Below, piece after piece: positions 48,159-56,167 of a DNA stretch of 64,000 nt. Below the pieces are notes generated by a model. That model saw only the letters and a list, made by a program, of their open reading frames with translations. It searched no databases and was not told where the DNA came from. The stretch lies in contig NZ_PHRF01000161.1 in NCBI RefSeq assembly GCF_004151105.1, positions 170,195 through 234,194 of the forward strand. Direction: 5' to 3'. How positions within the stretch are numbered: the first letter of the stretch is position 1; every line of letters begins with the position of its first letter. The translations under genes were made by a program, and so were the position numbers. This DNA is from Streptomyces sp. L-9-10. Its GTDB lineage: Bacteria; Actinomycetota; Actinomycetes; Streptomycetales; Streptomycetaceae.

Positions 48159-49165
48159 TGACCGGAATCCTGGAGACGCTGCCGGCCGCCGAACGCCGGA
48201 GGCTGGCCGACGCGCGGCCCGGCGTCGAGCTGGCGTCCCGGCCGATGCTGGCCACCCTGAGCGACCGCCGGGAGTTCGACGACGAGTGGATCTTCGAACG
48301 CAAGCTCGACGGGGTCCGTGTGCTCGCGGTGCGGGACGGGGGCGGCGTACGTCTGCTGTCGCGCAACGGCCTACGGCTGAACAGCACCTACCCGGAGATC
48401 GTGGACGCCCTCGCCGCGCAGGACCGCGCCGACTTCACCGTGGACGGCGAGATCGTCGCCTTCGCGGACGGCCGTACCGACTTCGCCCTGCTCCAGAAGC
48501 GGATGGGGATCTCCGATGTCCGTAGGGCCCGTGCCACCAGGGTCGCCGTCACCTACTGTCTCTTCGACCTGCTGCGGCTCGACGGCGCCGATGTCACCGC
48601 GCTGCCCCTGCGCTCACGCAAGTCCCTGCTCCGCCGAGCCCTCGTCCACCGGCCCCCGCTGCGGTTCATCACACACCGCAACCACGGCGGACAGGAGCTG
48701 CTGGACGAGGCGTGCGCCCGGGGCTGGGAGGGGCTGATCGCCAAACGGGCCACCGGCCGCTACCAGCCCCGCCGGTCCCCCGACTGGCTGAAGCTCAAGT
48801 GCCTGCGCGCGCAGGAGTTCGTCATCGGCGGCTTCACGGAACCGTCCGGTTCGCGCACCGGCTTCGGAGCGCTGCTCCTCGGGTACTACGAGGGCGGCCG
48901 GCTGCGCTACGCGGGCAAGGCGGGTACGGGGTACGACCGCGCGACCCTGCGGGAGCTGCGCCAACGGCTCGACGAACTGGCCGTGGACCACACGCCGTTC
49001 GCCGACCCGGTCCGTGAACGCGCCCCGCACTGGGCGCACCCCCGGCTCGTCGCCGACATCGAGTTCACGGAATGGACGCGGGACGCGATGCTGCGCCACC
49101 CCCGGTTCCGTGGGCTGCGTGACGACAAGGATCCGGCCGAGGTGGTACGGGAGCGAGCCGCGTGA
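48158..49165 (+). CDS. ATP-dependent DNA ligase (LigD ligase domain)
   Basis: 335 residues from ATG 48158. Ligase motif I ERKLDGVRVLAV with catalytic Lys, motif III VDGEIVAFADGRTDFALLQ, motif IV GWEGLIAKRATGRYQPRRS and motif V DWLKLKCLRAQEFVIGGF. An OB-fold follows (GALLLGYYEGGRLRYAGKAG ... EFTEWTRDAMLRHPRFRGLR). Seals DNA ends in Ku-dependent end joining. No Ku gene in the window. Co-translated with the phosphoesterase; adjacent to the dormancy-like genes. Confidence 0.94.
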   Translation: MTGILETLPAAERRRLADARPGVELASRPMLATLSDRREFDDEWIFERKLDGVRVLAVRDGGGVRLLSRNGLRLNSTYPEIVDALAAQDRADFTVDGEIVAFADGRTDFALLQKRMGISDVRRARATRVAVTYCLFDLLRLDGADVTALPLRSRKSLLRRALVHRPPLRFITHRNHGGQELLDEACARGWEGLIAKRATGRYQPRRSPDWLKLKCLRAQEFVIGGFTEPSGSRTGFGALLLGYYEGGRLRYAGKAGTGYDRATLRELRQRLDELAVDHTPFADPVRERAPHWAHPRLVADIEFTEWTRDAMLRHPRFRGLRDDKDPAEVVRERAA

Positions 49166-49238
49166 CCGGCGACGCCCCCTCACGCCCGCCGCGCCCCTCC
49201 AGTCACGTCCGTCCCACCGGTCACACCAATCCCACCAG

Positions 49239-50693
49239 TCACCTCACCGCCGACAGCGGCTCCGCGATGTCCTCCAGCGCCCGGCGCTCGGCCCGTACCG
49301 CGAGGAACGCCGCCACCAGCCCCGCCGCGCACATGAGCCCGGCGCCGATCCGGAAGGCCAGCGCCGTGTCCCCGACCACCCCGGACGCCGTGAGGTCCGC
49401 GAAGACCAGCGGGCCGCTGATACCGCCCGCCGCCGTACCGAGCGCGTAGAAGAACGCGATCGCCATGGCGCGGGTCTCCATCGGGAAGACCTCGGAGACC
49501 GTGAGGTACGCGCTGCTGGCGCCCGCCGACGCGAAGAAGAGCACCACGCACCAGCACGCGGTGAGCGTCGTGGCCGTCAGTGAGCCGCGGTCGAAGAGCC
49601 ACGCGGTGCCGAAGAGCAGGACGCCGGACAGCAGATAGGTGCCGGAGATCATGATCCGGCGGCCGACCGTGTCGAAGAGCCTGCCGAGCAGCAGGGGGCC
49701 GACGAAGTTGCCGGCGGCGATGACCGCGAAGTAGTAGCCGGTGTGTCCCGTCGCGACGCCGAAGAACGTGGTCAGGATCGTGCCGAAGCCGAAGGTGATC
49801 GCGTTGTAGAGGAACGCCTGCCCGATGAAGAGCGACAGGCTCAGCACAGCCCGCTTGGGGTACCGGCGGAAGACCGTCCTGGCGATGAGGCCGAAGCCGA
49901 CGCTCTCGCGCTCCTGGATCGTGATCCGGCGGACCGGCGGAGGGAGTTCCCGTTGTTTCTCCTCCTCGATGCGCCGTTCGACGGAATCGACCAGCTTCTC
50001 CGCCTCTTCGCCGTACCCGTGGATGAGCTGCCAGCGGGGGCTCTCCGGTACGTGCCGTCGTACGAGGAGGATGACCAGGCCCAGGACGACACCGAGTCCG
50101 AAGGCGAGCCGCCATCCCACGTTCTCGGGGAGGAGTTCGGTGTTGAGCATCACGATGGACAGCAGCGAGCCGCCCACGGCCCCCAGCCAGTAGGTGCCGT
50201 TGATGATCAGGTCGACACGTCCCCGGTAGACGGACGGGATCAGCTCGTCGATGGCCGAGTTGATGGCCGCGTACTCACCGCCGATGCCGAATCCGGTGAG
50301 GAAGCGGAAGACGAAGAACCACCAGGCGTCGAAGGACAGCGCGGTCATCGCGGTGGCACTGAGGTAGACCGCGAGGGTCACCATGAACAGCTTCTTGCGG
50401 CCGTAGCGGTCGGTGAGCCGGCCGAAGAACAGCGCGCCCACGCACGCGCCGGCCACATAGAGAGCGGCGGCGACGCCCGTGACCTGTGCCGAGGTGATCG
50501 CCAGACCGCTGCCCGGCTCGGACAGACGTCCGGCGATATTGCCGACGATCGTGACTTCGAGGCCGTCCAGGATCCAGACCGTGCCGAGACCGATCACGAT
50601 CATCCAGTGCCAGCGCGACCAGGGCAGCCGGTCGAGCCGTGCCGGCACGGCCGTGGTGATGGTGCCGGGCTCCGGTGCGGCAGGCGGCGTCAT
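49239..50693 (-). CDS. MFS metabolite:proton symporter
   Basis: 484 residues with GGAGGGA 6 nt before the ATG. Twelve helices and the sugar/metabolite-porter loops: FFGRLTDRYGRKKLFMVTL, FRFLTGFGIGGEYAAINSAI, a charged central loop (LVDSVERRIEEEKQRELPPP), LLGRLFDTVGRRIMISGTYL and SEVFPMETRAMAIAFFYALG. Similar in layout to NaaT/benzoate or sugar symporters. Converges with ligD across a gap containing 15-bp-like CACC repeats. Substrate unknown. Confidence 0.9.
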   Translation of the reverse strand: MTPPAAPEPGTITTAVPARLDRLPWSRWHWMIVIGLGTVWILDGLEVTIVGNIAGRLSEPGSGLAITSAQVTGVAAALYVAGACVGALFFGRLTDRYGRKKLFMVTLAVYLSATAMTALSFDAWWFFVFRFLTGFGIGGEYAAINSAIDELIPSVYRGRVDLIINGTYWLGAVGGSLLSIVMLNTELLPENVGWRLAFGLGVVLGLVILLVRRHVPESPRWQLIHGYGEEAEKLVDSVERRIEEEKQRELPPPVRRITIQERESVGFGLIARTVFRRYPKRAVLSLSLFIGQAFLYNAITFGFGTILTTFFGVATGHTGYYFAVIAAGNFVGPLLLGRLFDTVGRRIMISGTYLLSGVLLFGTAWLFDRGSLTATTLTACWCVVLFFASAGASSAYLTVSEVFPMETRAMAIAFFYALGTAAGGISGPLVFADLTASGVVGDTALAFRIGAGLMCAAGLVAAFLAVRAERRALEDIAEPLSAVR

Positions 50694-50783
50694 CGCTTCC
50701 CTCCCGCCGTCGCGTTCGTCCGTGCGCCGCGTCGCGTGGGGCGCACGGCACCACTATCCGACGGCTCTGCCCGCCGCGCCGGT

Positions 50784-51755
50784 TCACCTGCGGGCGGACA
50801 GCCAGCGCAGGGACGCCAGTCCGAGCCCCGTCATCATGCCTTCCAGCCTCGGGTCGCCGGTGGAGTCCATGGAGCAGGCCGCGGCCAGGAGGAAGCCCGC
50901 CTGCGCCGAAATGAGTACGTCGACCGCCTCGGGGTCGACACCGGCCAGCAACGGATGGCGCGCGGCGTACGGTTCCGGATCGATCCCGGAGAGCGCCACG
51001 CTGCCGAGCAGCATCACCACATCGGCGTGTGCGGGCCCGATCCAGGCGTGCGGCCAGTCCACGACGACGACACGGTCGTCGGTGAGCAGGACGTTGAACG
51101 GGTAGAGGTCCCCGTGCGTGAGGGTGTCTCCGGCGGTCGCCTCGCCGAGCCGTGCCTCCAGCGACAGGTGCGTCTCCAGTTCGCGGGCGGCCCGGGGTGC
51201 GATCTCCGTCAGCTTCGCCAGCGCGCGGGGATGGTTCGTCAGCCGCTCCCAGCCGCCCAGTCGTGGCGCCGGAAGGGGCACCGCGAGAGAGGGCGCCGGG
51301 GTGAGCCGTCCGGCCAGGTCGGTGAGGGCGTCGAGGACCCGTTCCAGTTCGGTCGGGCGCCATGGCTGCGCGGGCAGTGTTCCGTCGATGTCCTCGAAGA
51401 CGAGCGCCACCCACCCGCCGTCGTCGTAGGTGCCCAGCAGCCGCGGCACGGGCACCCCGGACGGCAGCCCGGCCGCCACCGCGCCCTCCCGGCGGTGGAA
51501 CGCGCCCACGGCGGTCGCGGCGACCGTGTCGACGGCCTTGGCGAACGCCCTGCGCCCGTCGGACAGTTCCAGCCGGACCGCGAGGCCGTCGGAGAATCCG
51601 CCCTGCTGGCTGGTGGCCGCGGTGACCGTCCCCTGGAGTACGTCCTCGATCCCCGCCTTCACCGTTCGCGGCAGGCGCTCCCAGGAAATGCGCCGGCTGC
51701 CGGTGTGCGAGGGAAGAGACACAGGGGTGCCCCAGGAAGTGTGGTGGGTTGGCAT
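50784..51755 (-). CDS. Aminoglycoside phosphotransferase-fold kinase
   Basis: 323 residues. Small-molecule kinase of the APH fold: GGFSDGLAVRLELSDGRRAF, AKAVDTVAATAVGAFHRRE with the Lys, catalytic HGDLYPFNVLL (HxDxxxxN) and VVVDWPHAWIGPAHADVVML for the metal-binding Asp. Start tentative; the first ATG has a weak ribosome site. Same strand as a second APH-like gene 70 nt upstream. Many such genes in Streptomyces phosphorylate natural products or sugars; resistance is possible but unproven. Confidence 0.83.
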   Translation of the reverse strand: MPTHHTSWGTPVSLPSHTGSRRISWERLPRTVKAGIEDVLQGTVTAATSQQGGFSDGLAVRLELSDGRRAFAKAVDTVAATAVGAFHRREGAVAAGLPSGVPVPRLLGTYDDGGWVALVFEDIDGTLPAQPWRPTELERVLDALTDLAGRLTPAPSLAVPLPAPRLGGWERLTNHPRALAKLTEIAPRAARELETHLSLEARLGEATAGDTLTHGDLYPFNVLLTDDRVVVVDWPHAWIGPAHADVVMLLGSVALSGIDPEPYAARHPLLAGVDPEAVDVLISAQAGFLLAAACSMDSTGDPRLEGMMTGLGLASLRWLSARR

Positions 51756-51825
51756 GTGTGGAGCTTAGCGGGGCGGCCGATGCTGTCGGAAGGGCCGGGG
51801 CGCGGGCGGGCAGGGAGGCCGGAGG

Positions 51826-52764
51826 TCAGACGGGCCACCGGCTGCTCGCCCGGTGGCGCGACAGAATCGTGGCGATGGCGACCTGGGCCGGTTCCAGCGC
51901 GGCTCTGCCGTCCTCGATGTCCCACAACGCGTTCTGCAGGACGCGGCCGAGTGTCCAGCCGGTCGCGCGTTGCCGGTCGAGGCCGAGTGCCTCGGTCAGG
52001 ATGTCGAAGCGGCGCAGCACCACGCCCGTGACGTCGCCGGTCGCCACCACCTCGTCCCATCGGTTGTCCAGCCCCGGCAGCAGGTCGAACCCGGGGTCGC
52101 CGGCCAGCGGTTCGGGGTCGATGGCCAGCCATGGTTCCCGCTCACCGGCGAGGATGTTGTCGTAGTGCAGGTCCCAGTGCAGCAGACGGTCGCCGGGCTC
52201 GCGGACCAGCTCGGCCACCGCGGACGCGCAGGTCCGTACGAGCCGTTGCTCGGCCGGGTCGCGCAGTGCCGGTGCGGCGCGCGGTGCCTCGTCGACCATG
52301 GCGGCGGCGATGTCCGCGAGTCGCCGTACGCCCTCCGGCGCGGGCACCGCGACCAGCCGCGCCAGCAGACCGGCGAGCACGCGCATGGCGGCGGTGTCAT
52401 CGGCCACGGACGACAGTGGCCGCGCGGCGTCCAGCCGTTCGAGCAGCATGACGCCGGTGTCCTGGTCGTGGTCGAACAGGCGGACCACGCCGTCGCCGTT
52501 CCACACCCGGAGACCGGTCGCGGCGTGGGCGTTGTCCTCGCTGACCGGCTGGAGTTTCAGCGCGGCGGGCGTGCCGTCCGCGCGGGTCACCGGCAGTACG
52601 AGACCGGCCATGCCGTGTCCGGCGGGACCGTCCGGCCGGAGCGTCCAGCGGTCCAGGGAGTCCGCGACCAGTCCGGGCAGCGCGGCGATCCAGGCACGGC
52701 CGTTCACGTCGCCCGGTTTGCCGTAGGACGCGGCCAGCGCGTCGGGGATGTCGATGCCTCTCAT
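51826..52764 (-). CDS. APH(6)/hydroxyurea-phosphotransferase-type kinase
   Basis: 312 residues. Matches the streptomycin 6-kinase family layout: WTLRPDGPAGHGMAGLVLPV, ALKLQPVSEDNAHAATGLRV, GVMLLERLDAARPL, catalytic LLHWDLHYDNILAG (HWDLHYDN) and AIDPEPLAGDPGFDLLP. Family members phosphorylate streptomycin at the 6-hydroxyl or hydroxyurea. Forms a pair with the following kinase gene. Whether it gives resistance here cannot be told from sequence. Confidence 0.86.
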   Translation of the reverse strand: MRGIDIPDALAASYGKPGDVNGRAWIAALPGLVADSLDRWTLRPDGPAGHGMAGLVLPVTRADGTPAALKLQPVSEDNAHAATGLRVWNGDGVVRLFDHDQDTGVMLLERLDAARPLSSVADDTAAMRVLAGLLARLVAVPAPEGVRRLADIAAAMVDEAPRAAPALRDPAEQRLVRTCASAVAELVREPGDRLLHWDLHYDNILAGEREPWLAIDPEPLAGDPGFDLLPGLDNRWDEVVATGDVTGVVLRRFDILTEALGLDRQRATGWTLGRVLQNALWDIEDGRAALEPAQVAIATILSRHRASSRWPV

Positions 52765-52836
52765 CGAAGTCGAGGTTATGTCACGGCCGTTCGCCGGTGA
52801 GGCCCGGCCCGGCTCGCGATGCCGTGGTCGTCGCCG

Positions 52837-53619
52837 TCACGACACGGGTCTGCGGCCGACCACGCTGATCAGGGTGAAGGAAGCGAAGAACGGCCCCTCG
52901 GAGAGGGCGGCGAACCAGCGGCGGCCACGCGTTTCGTCGATGACACCGTCCTTGATCGCCCGCTGTACGTTGCGGCCGAGCCCCAGCGTGTGATCGGCGT
53001 CCTGGAAGTCACGGAAGACCGAGGTCGTGGCGAGAACGGTCTCGACGGTGAAACCCGCCCGCGCGGCCAGGCGGGCGAGGCCGCGGCCGACCGTGGCGTG
53101 CCGGACCAACCGCGAGGTGGTGTACCGCGTGAAGGCGCGGCTCGTCTCGAGGTCCTCCGCGTCGACGGCCAGGGTGTCCCAGTCGGGTTCTGTGAGACCG
53201 ATCAGCCCTCCCGGCCGGGTGACCAGGTGGAGTTGGGCCAGGACATCGGCGGGTTCTGCGACATGCATCAGGACCCGGTCGGTCTTCACCCGGTCGACTG
53301 TGCCCGGTTCGACGGGAAGGGCGTGGGCGTCCCCCTCGCGGATCTCGACCGCGGGGAGAGCGTCCGTACGCAGCCGGGCCTCGGCGAGCATGGCCGGGTC
53401 ACGGTCCACGCCGAACACCGTGCCGTCCGGGCCGACGCGTTCAGCCAGCGCCGACAGGTCGGTGCCCGGACCGCAGCCCACGTCCAGCGCGGTGTGGCCC
53501 GGCCGTACGTCCAGCAGATCGATCAGTTCCCGCTTGTAGGCGCGGCCCGCGTCCGCGGCGGCGGCGCGCAGCATGTAGGCGGCCTGGTCGGGGCGGGACA
53601 CACCGAGAGTCATGGACAT
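52837..53619 (-). CDS. SAM-dependent class I methyltransferase
   Basis: 260 residues using ATG 53619; another ATG two codons on is possible and neither has a clear ribosome site. SAM loop ALDVGCGPGTDLSALAERVG, second acidic loop GVDRDPAMLAEAR, EGDAHALPVEPGTVDRV and RVLMHVAEPADVLAQLHLVT. Typical UbiE/Methyltransf_11 small-molecule methyltransferase. Possibly first of a same-strand series with the two kinases. Substrate unknown. Confidence 0.85.
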   Translation of the reverse strand: MSMTLGVSRPDQAAYMLRAAAADAGRAYKRELIDLLDVRPGHTALDVGCGPGTDLSALAERVGPDGTVFGVDRDPAMLAEARLRTDALPAVEIREGDAHALPVEPGTVDRVKTDRVLMHVAEPADVLAQLHLVTRPGGLIGLTEPDWDTLAVDAEDLETSRAFTRYTTSRLVRHATVGRGLARLAARAGFTVETVLATTSVFRDFQDADHTLGLGRNVQRAIKDGVIDETRGRRWFAALSEGPFFASFTLISVVGRRPVS

Positions 53620-53663
53620 GGGAAGAGTCAAACATCCGGTCCGGGCCGTGTCAGCCGGTCGGG

Positions 53664-54665
53664 TCAGCCGCTCTCCTCCTCTCCCTCCAGCGGCCTCAGT
53701 CTCGCCATCTCCGCCGGCGCGAGCCGCTCCACCACCTCCGCCAGCGCCTCGCACGCCTGCTCGATCTTCAGCCGGATGTTCTTCTGCTCGGTGACGACCG
53801 CCGCCACCAGCAACGAGGTCAGCGCCACCGACCCGTTGAGCGCCTGAAGGCTGATCAGTCGCTCCGTCAGGCTGTGATGGGCGAAGGCACCCTCGCGTTC
53901 GGTCGCCTCCAGGACCGCCACGACGGACACGAACAGCGCGTACGGCGCGCTCCCGGCGAGCTGGAAGCGCAGCGCCGCCCAGATGAGCACCGGAAAGAAC
54001 AGGAAGATCAGGGTGAGGGACATCGTGATGGCCAGCGGGGTGATGATGACGGCGGCCACCACCACGGCCGTCCCCTCCACCCAGCGGTCGAGCGGCAGCG
54101 GCAGCCGGATACGGCAGATGAGGAGCAGGAACGGCGTGACCAGCAGCACCCCCATGGCGTCACCCGCCCACCACGCCAGCCAGGTCGGCCAGAAACCCAC
54201 CGGGAGTTTGCCGTGGAGCAGCAGCATGGCCGTCCCCACCGTGGCGCTGATCAGCATTCCGGCGAGGGCGCCCAGGAACACCAGCGCCACCCCGTCCCTC
54301 AGCCGGTCCAGCTCGACACGGAAGCCCACGCACCGCAGCAGCAGATAGGAGCAGAGAGGGGCGAGGGTGCAGCCCGCCAGGACGCCGGGCGTGACGGCGC
54401 TCAACGGGTCGAGCGTCAGCAGGTGGAAGAGGACGCCCAGCGTGATCCCCGGCCAGATCCCGGCGCCCATCAGGAACAGACAGGTCAGGGCGATGCCGGT
54501 GGGCGGCCAGAGGGGTGACACATCGGCGCCCTCGACGCGCACGACGCCCTCCATCGTCCCGATGCGCGTGCCCGCGTAGTAGGCGACGGCGACGCCAAGG
54601 ATCCGGAGAGAAGCTACGAACAGACCCCGGACCTTCTCGCTGCGCGCCACACAGCCATCAGACAA
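53664..54665 (-). CDS. Stand-alone MASE1 integral membrane sensor protein
   Basis: 333 residues; the start is unclear (TTG 54665, or GTG 54650). About eight membrane helices with the MASE1 hallmark ADVSPLWPPTGIALTCLFL and WLAWWAGDAMGVLLVTPFLL. MASE1 normally precedes a kinase or diguanylate cyclase output. Here only a 45-residue charged coiled-coil tail follows (AVVTEQKNIRLKIEQACEAL), with no output domain. Either a lone sensor with a partner kinase elsewhere or a truncated relative. Confidence 0.85.
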   Translation of the reverse strand: MSDGCVARSEKVRGLFVASLRILGVAVAYYAGTRIGTMEGVVRVEGADVSPLWPPTGIALTCLFLMGAGIWPGITLGVLFHLLTLDPLSAVTPGVLAGCTLAPLCSYLLLRCVGFRVELDRLRDGVALVFLGALAGMLISATVGTAMLLLHGKLPVGFWPTWLAWWAGDAMGVLLVTPFLLLICRIRLPLPLDRWVEGTAVVVAAVIITPLAITMSLTLIFLFFPVLIWAALRFQLAGSAPYALFVSVVAVLEATEREGAFAHHSLTERLISLQALNGSVALTSLLVAAVVTEQKNIRLKIEQACEALAEVVERLAPAEMARLRPLEGEEESG

Positions 54666-54729
54666 TGCCCGCCGCCCGCTCGGGCCATGACACGCACCGT
54701 CGGAGCGCAGACATCACCCTCTCCCGGCC

Positions 54730-54782
54730 GGACCGCCTGTGCTGTCGGACAAGCACAGCTGGTCCGACAGCACAGGCGGTCC
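54730..54782. repeat. Perfect 21-bp inverted repeat with nested direct repeats
   Basis: Left arm 54730-54750 and right arm 54762-54782 are exact reverse complements with an 11-nt loop. The right arm is followed by a second partial copy of the same motif, so CCGACAGCACAG occurs at 54764 and 54781, and GCACAGCTGGTC at 54753 and 54787. It lies upstream of the MASE1 gene's start and past the stop of the 154-residue gene (both on the minus strand). A strong hairpin in either strand: transcription terminator or protein-binding site. Confidence 0.8.
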
Positions 54783-54844
54783 GACAGCACAGCTGGTCGG
54801 ATCGCGGGGGACGTCGGACCGCCGAGGAGGTCGGGCTCGTCGGG

Positions 54845-55309
54845 TCAGCTCGGCTCGAAGAGCCGCTCGTCCTCGTAGACGAGACTGTCCGAGTCGGTGC
54901 AGGTCGCCACCGTGGCGGTGGACACGACACGCAGCCCCATCTGCTCGGCGCGCTCATCCAGTCCGTCGCCGCCGCAGTCCGCGAGCACCAGCGTGAACGC
55001 CTGCCTCTCGTTCATGATGTACGGCTCTCCGTAGCCCAGTTCGGCGGCGGCCTCGGGGTCGCACCGCGCGATCTGCCACGCGCGGTGCATCAGCAGTCCG
55101 GGATCCTCGATCACGAGGTGACGGGTCTCGGTGACGGTGACGGCCAGCCGCGCCACGCCGGAAGCGGCGGTACGGGCAGGACGGGCAGGAGGACAGGTGG
55201 TGCCGCCGCGGACGGCGACAGGGGCGGGGCCGGGACCGGGGGTGACGGCATGGGCGGGGCCGGGGAGGCTCGCACCCGCATCGGAGAGAGGGCGTGACAG
55301 AGCGGACAT
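54845..55309 (-). CDS. Hypothetical protein
   Basis: 154 residues from ATG 55309 with AGGAG 7 nt upstream. Residues 1-50 are low-complexity Pro/Ala/Gly. The ordered part starts at LAVTVTETRHLVIEDPGLLM and contains MHRAWQIARCDPEAAAELGY, ERQAFTLVLADCGGDGLDER and VATCTDSDSLVYEDERLFEP, an acidic alpha/beta domain with three Cys. I do not recognise a family. It follows an RsbW-like ATPase gene by 21 nt and ends before the big hairpin, so the two form an operon; a role linked to that regulator is a guess. Confidence 0.6.
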   Translation of the reverse strand: MSALSRPLSDAGASLPGPAHAVTPGPGPAPVAVRGGTTCPPARPARTAASGVARLAVTVTETRHLVIEDPGLLMHRAWQIARCDPEAAAELGYGEPYIMNERQAFTLVLADCGGDGLDERAEQMGLRVVSTATVATCTDSDSLVYEDERLFEPS

Positions 55310-55330
55310 GGGTGGCTCCTGTCGAGGGGA

Positions 55331-55882
55331 TCAGCGGTCGCCCGTGGTGACGGTGGCCCAGGACCGGGCCCGGTACGGGCAGGGCAGCGCGGTGGTCCGC
55401 CCGTGGTCGGCCGCCAGCGCGGCGATGACTTCGAGGCCCCTGCCGTGGTCGCCGGCCAGTTCGTGCGGACGGCTGCTCGTGGCCGGTCCCCCGTCGTCCA
55501 CGGCGATATGGACGCTGCCGTCCGGACGCCGTTCCAGATGGGCGCGGATGGGGCCGCGGGCGTGCAGTACGGAGTTGGTGACCAGCTCCGACATGACCAG
55601 CAGGACGTCATCGGCGATCTCGTCGGCGATCTCGTCACCGGCCGGACAGGACCAGTCGGCCAGCGTGGCGCGGGTCCACTGCCGGGCGCGCCGGCACGAG
55701 TGGTCGGCTCGGTCGAGGCTCAAGGAGGTCCGGAGGGCCTCGTTCCGCGAGGTCCGACGGGCGTCGCTCGGCACGATCCGACAGGTGTCGCCCCGGGAGG
55801 ACCGGTCGTCCCACGAGGCCTGGCGCCCGACCCAGGCGGTCGGGCGGGCGGTGACACCGTCGAGAAGCCGGAGGCTGGTCAT
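55331..55882 (-). CDS. RsbW-like ATP-binding regulatory protein
   Basis: 183 residues from ATG 55882 with GGAGG 7 nt upstream. The C-terminal 130 residues are a GHKL ATPase of the anti-sigma/serine kinase type: DDVLLVMSELVTNSVLHARG (N box), SVHIAVDDGGPATSSRP and GDHGRGLEVIAALAADHGR (G box). The N-terminal 50 residues are Arg/Ser-rich and unordered. Divergent from an XRE-DUF5753 regulator, a pairing common in Streptomyces, where a DUF397 protein usually completes the set. None is seen here. Confidence 0.85.
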   Translation of the reverse strand: MTSLRLLDGVTARPTAWVGRQASWDDRSSRGDTCRIVPSDARRTSRNEALRTSLSLDRADHSCRRARQWTRATLADWSCPAGDEIADEIADDVLLVMSELVTNSVLHARGPIRAHLERRPDGSVHIAVDDGGPATSSRPHELAGDHGRGLEVIAALAADHGRTTALPCPYRARSWATVTTGDR

Positions 55883-56027
55883 GCGGGCCTCCGCGAACGC
55901 GGGGGAAGGTTCCTGACGCGAAACCCGCCGGGGGCTCCGATCGGTCCCTTCCCGGAGGATGCGGCTCGGGCAGATGCGGACATACTCATCACTGTCGGAG
56001 CACTGTGCCCCATATGCAACGTGCGGA

Positions 56028-56115
56028 GTGCGCACGGTGCGCAAGGTGCGCACGGTGTCGCATAACCGTGAGATCAGCACAACCGCGACATCAGCCACAG
56101 CCACAGCCACAGCCA
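56028..56115. repeat. Tandem repeats upstream of the XRE regulator
   Basis: Two 18-bp units beginning GTGCGCACGGTG (56028-56045 and 56046-56063) are followed, after about 30 bp, by four exact CAGCCA hexamers (56092-56115). All lie in the 285-bp divergent gap with the RsbW-like gene. The GTGCGCAC core is itself palindromic and could be an operator. Confidence 0.7.
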
Positions 56116-56167
56116 CGAGATCAGCACAGCCACGGAGATCCGGGGGCGTTCCGGAGAGGGGCAGATC

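Noticed and set aside
54730..54782. Terminal inverted repeats of an insertion sequence
   Set aside because: The arms are only 11 nt apart and no transposase gene or target duplication is present.
56092..56115. CRISPR-like or short spacer array
   Set aside because: The units are 6-bp contiguous hexamers with no spacers and no cas genes.
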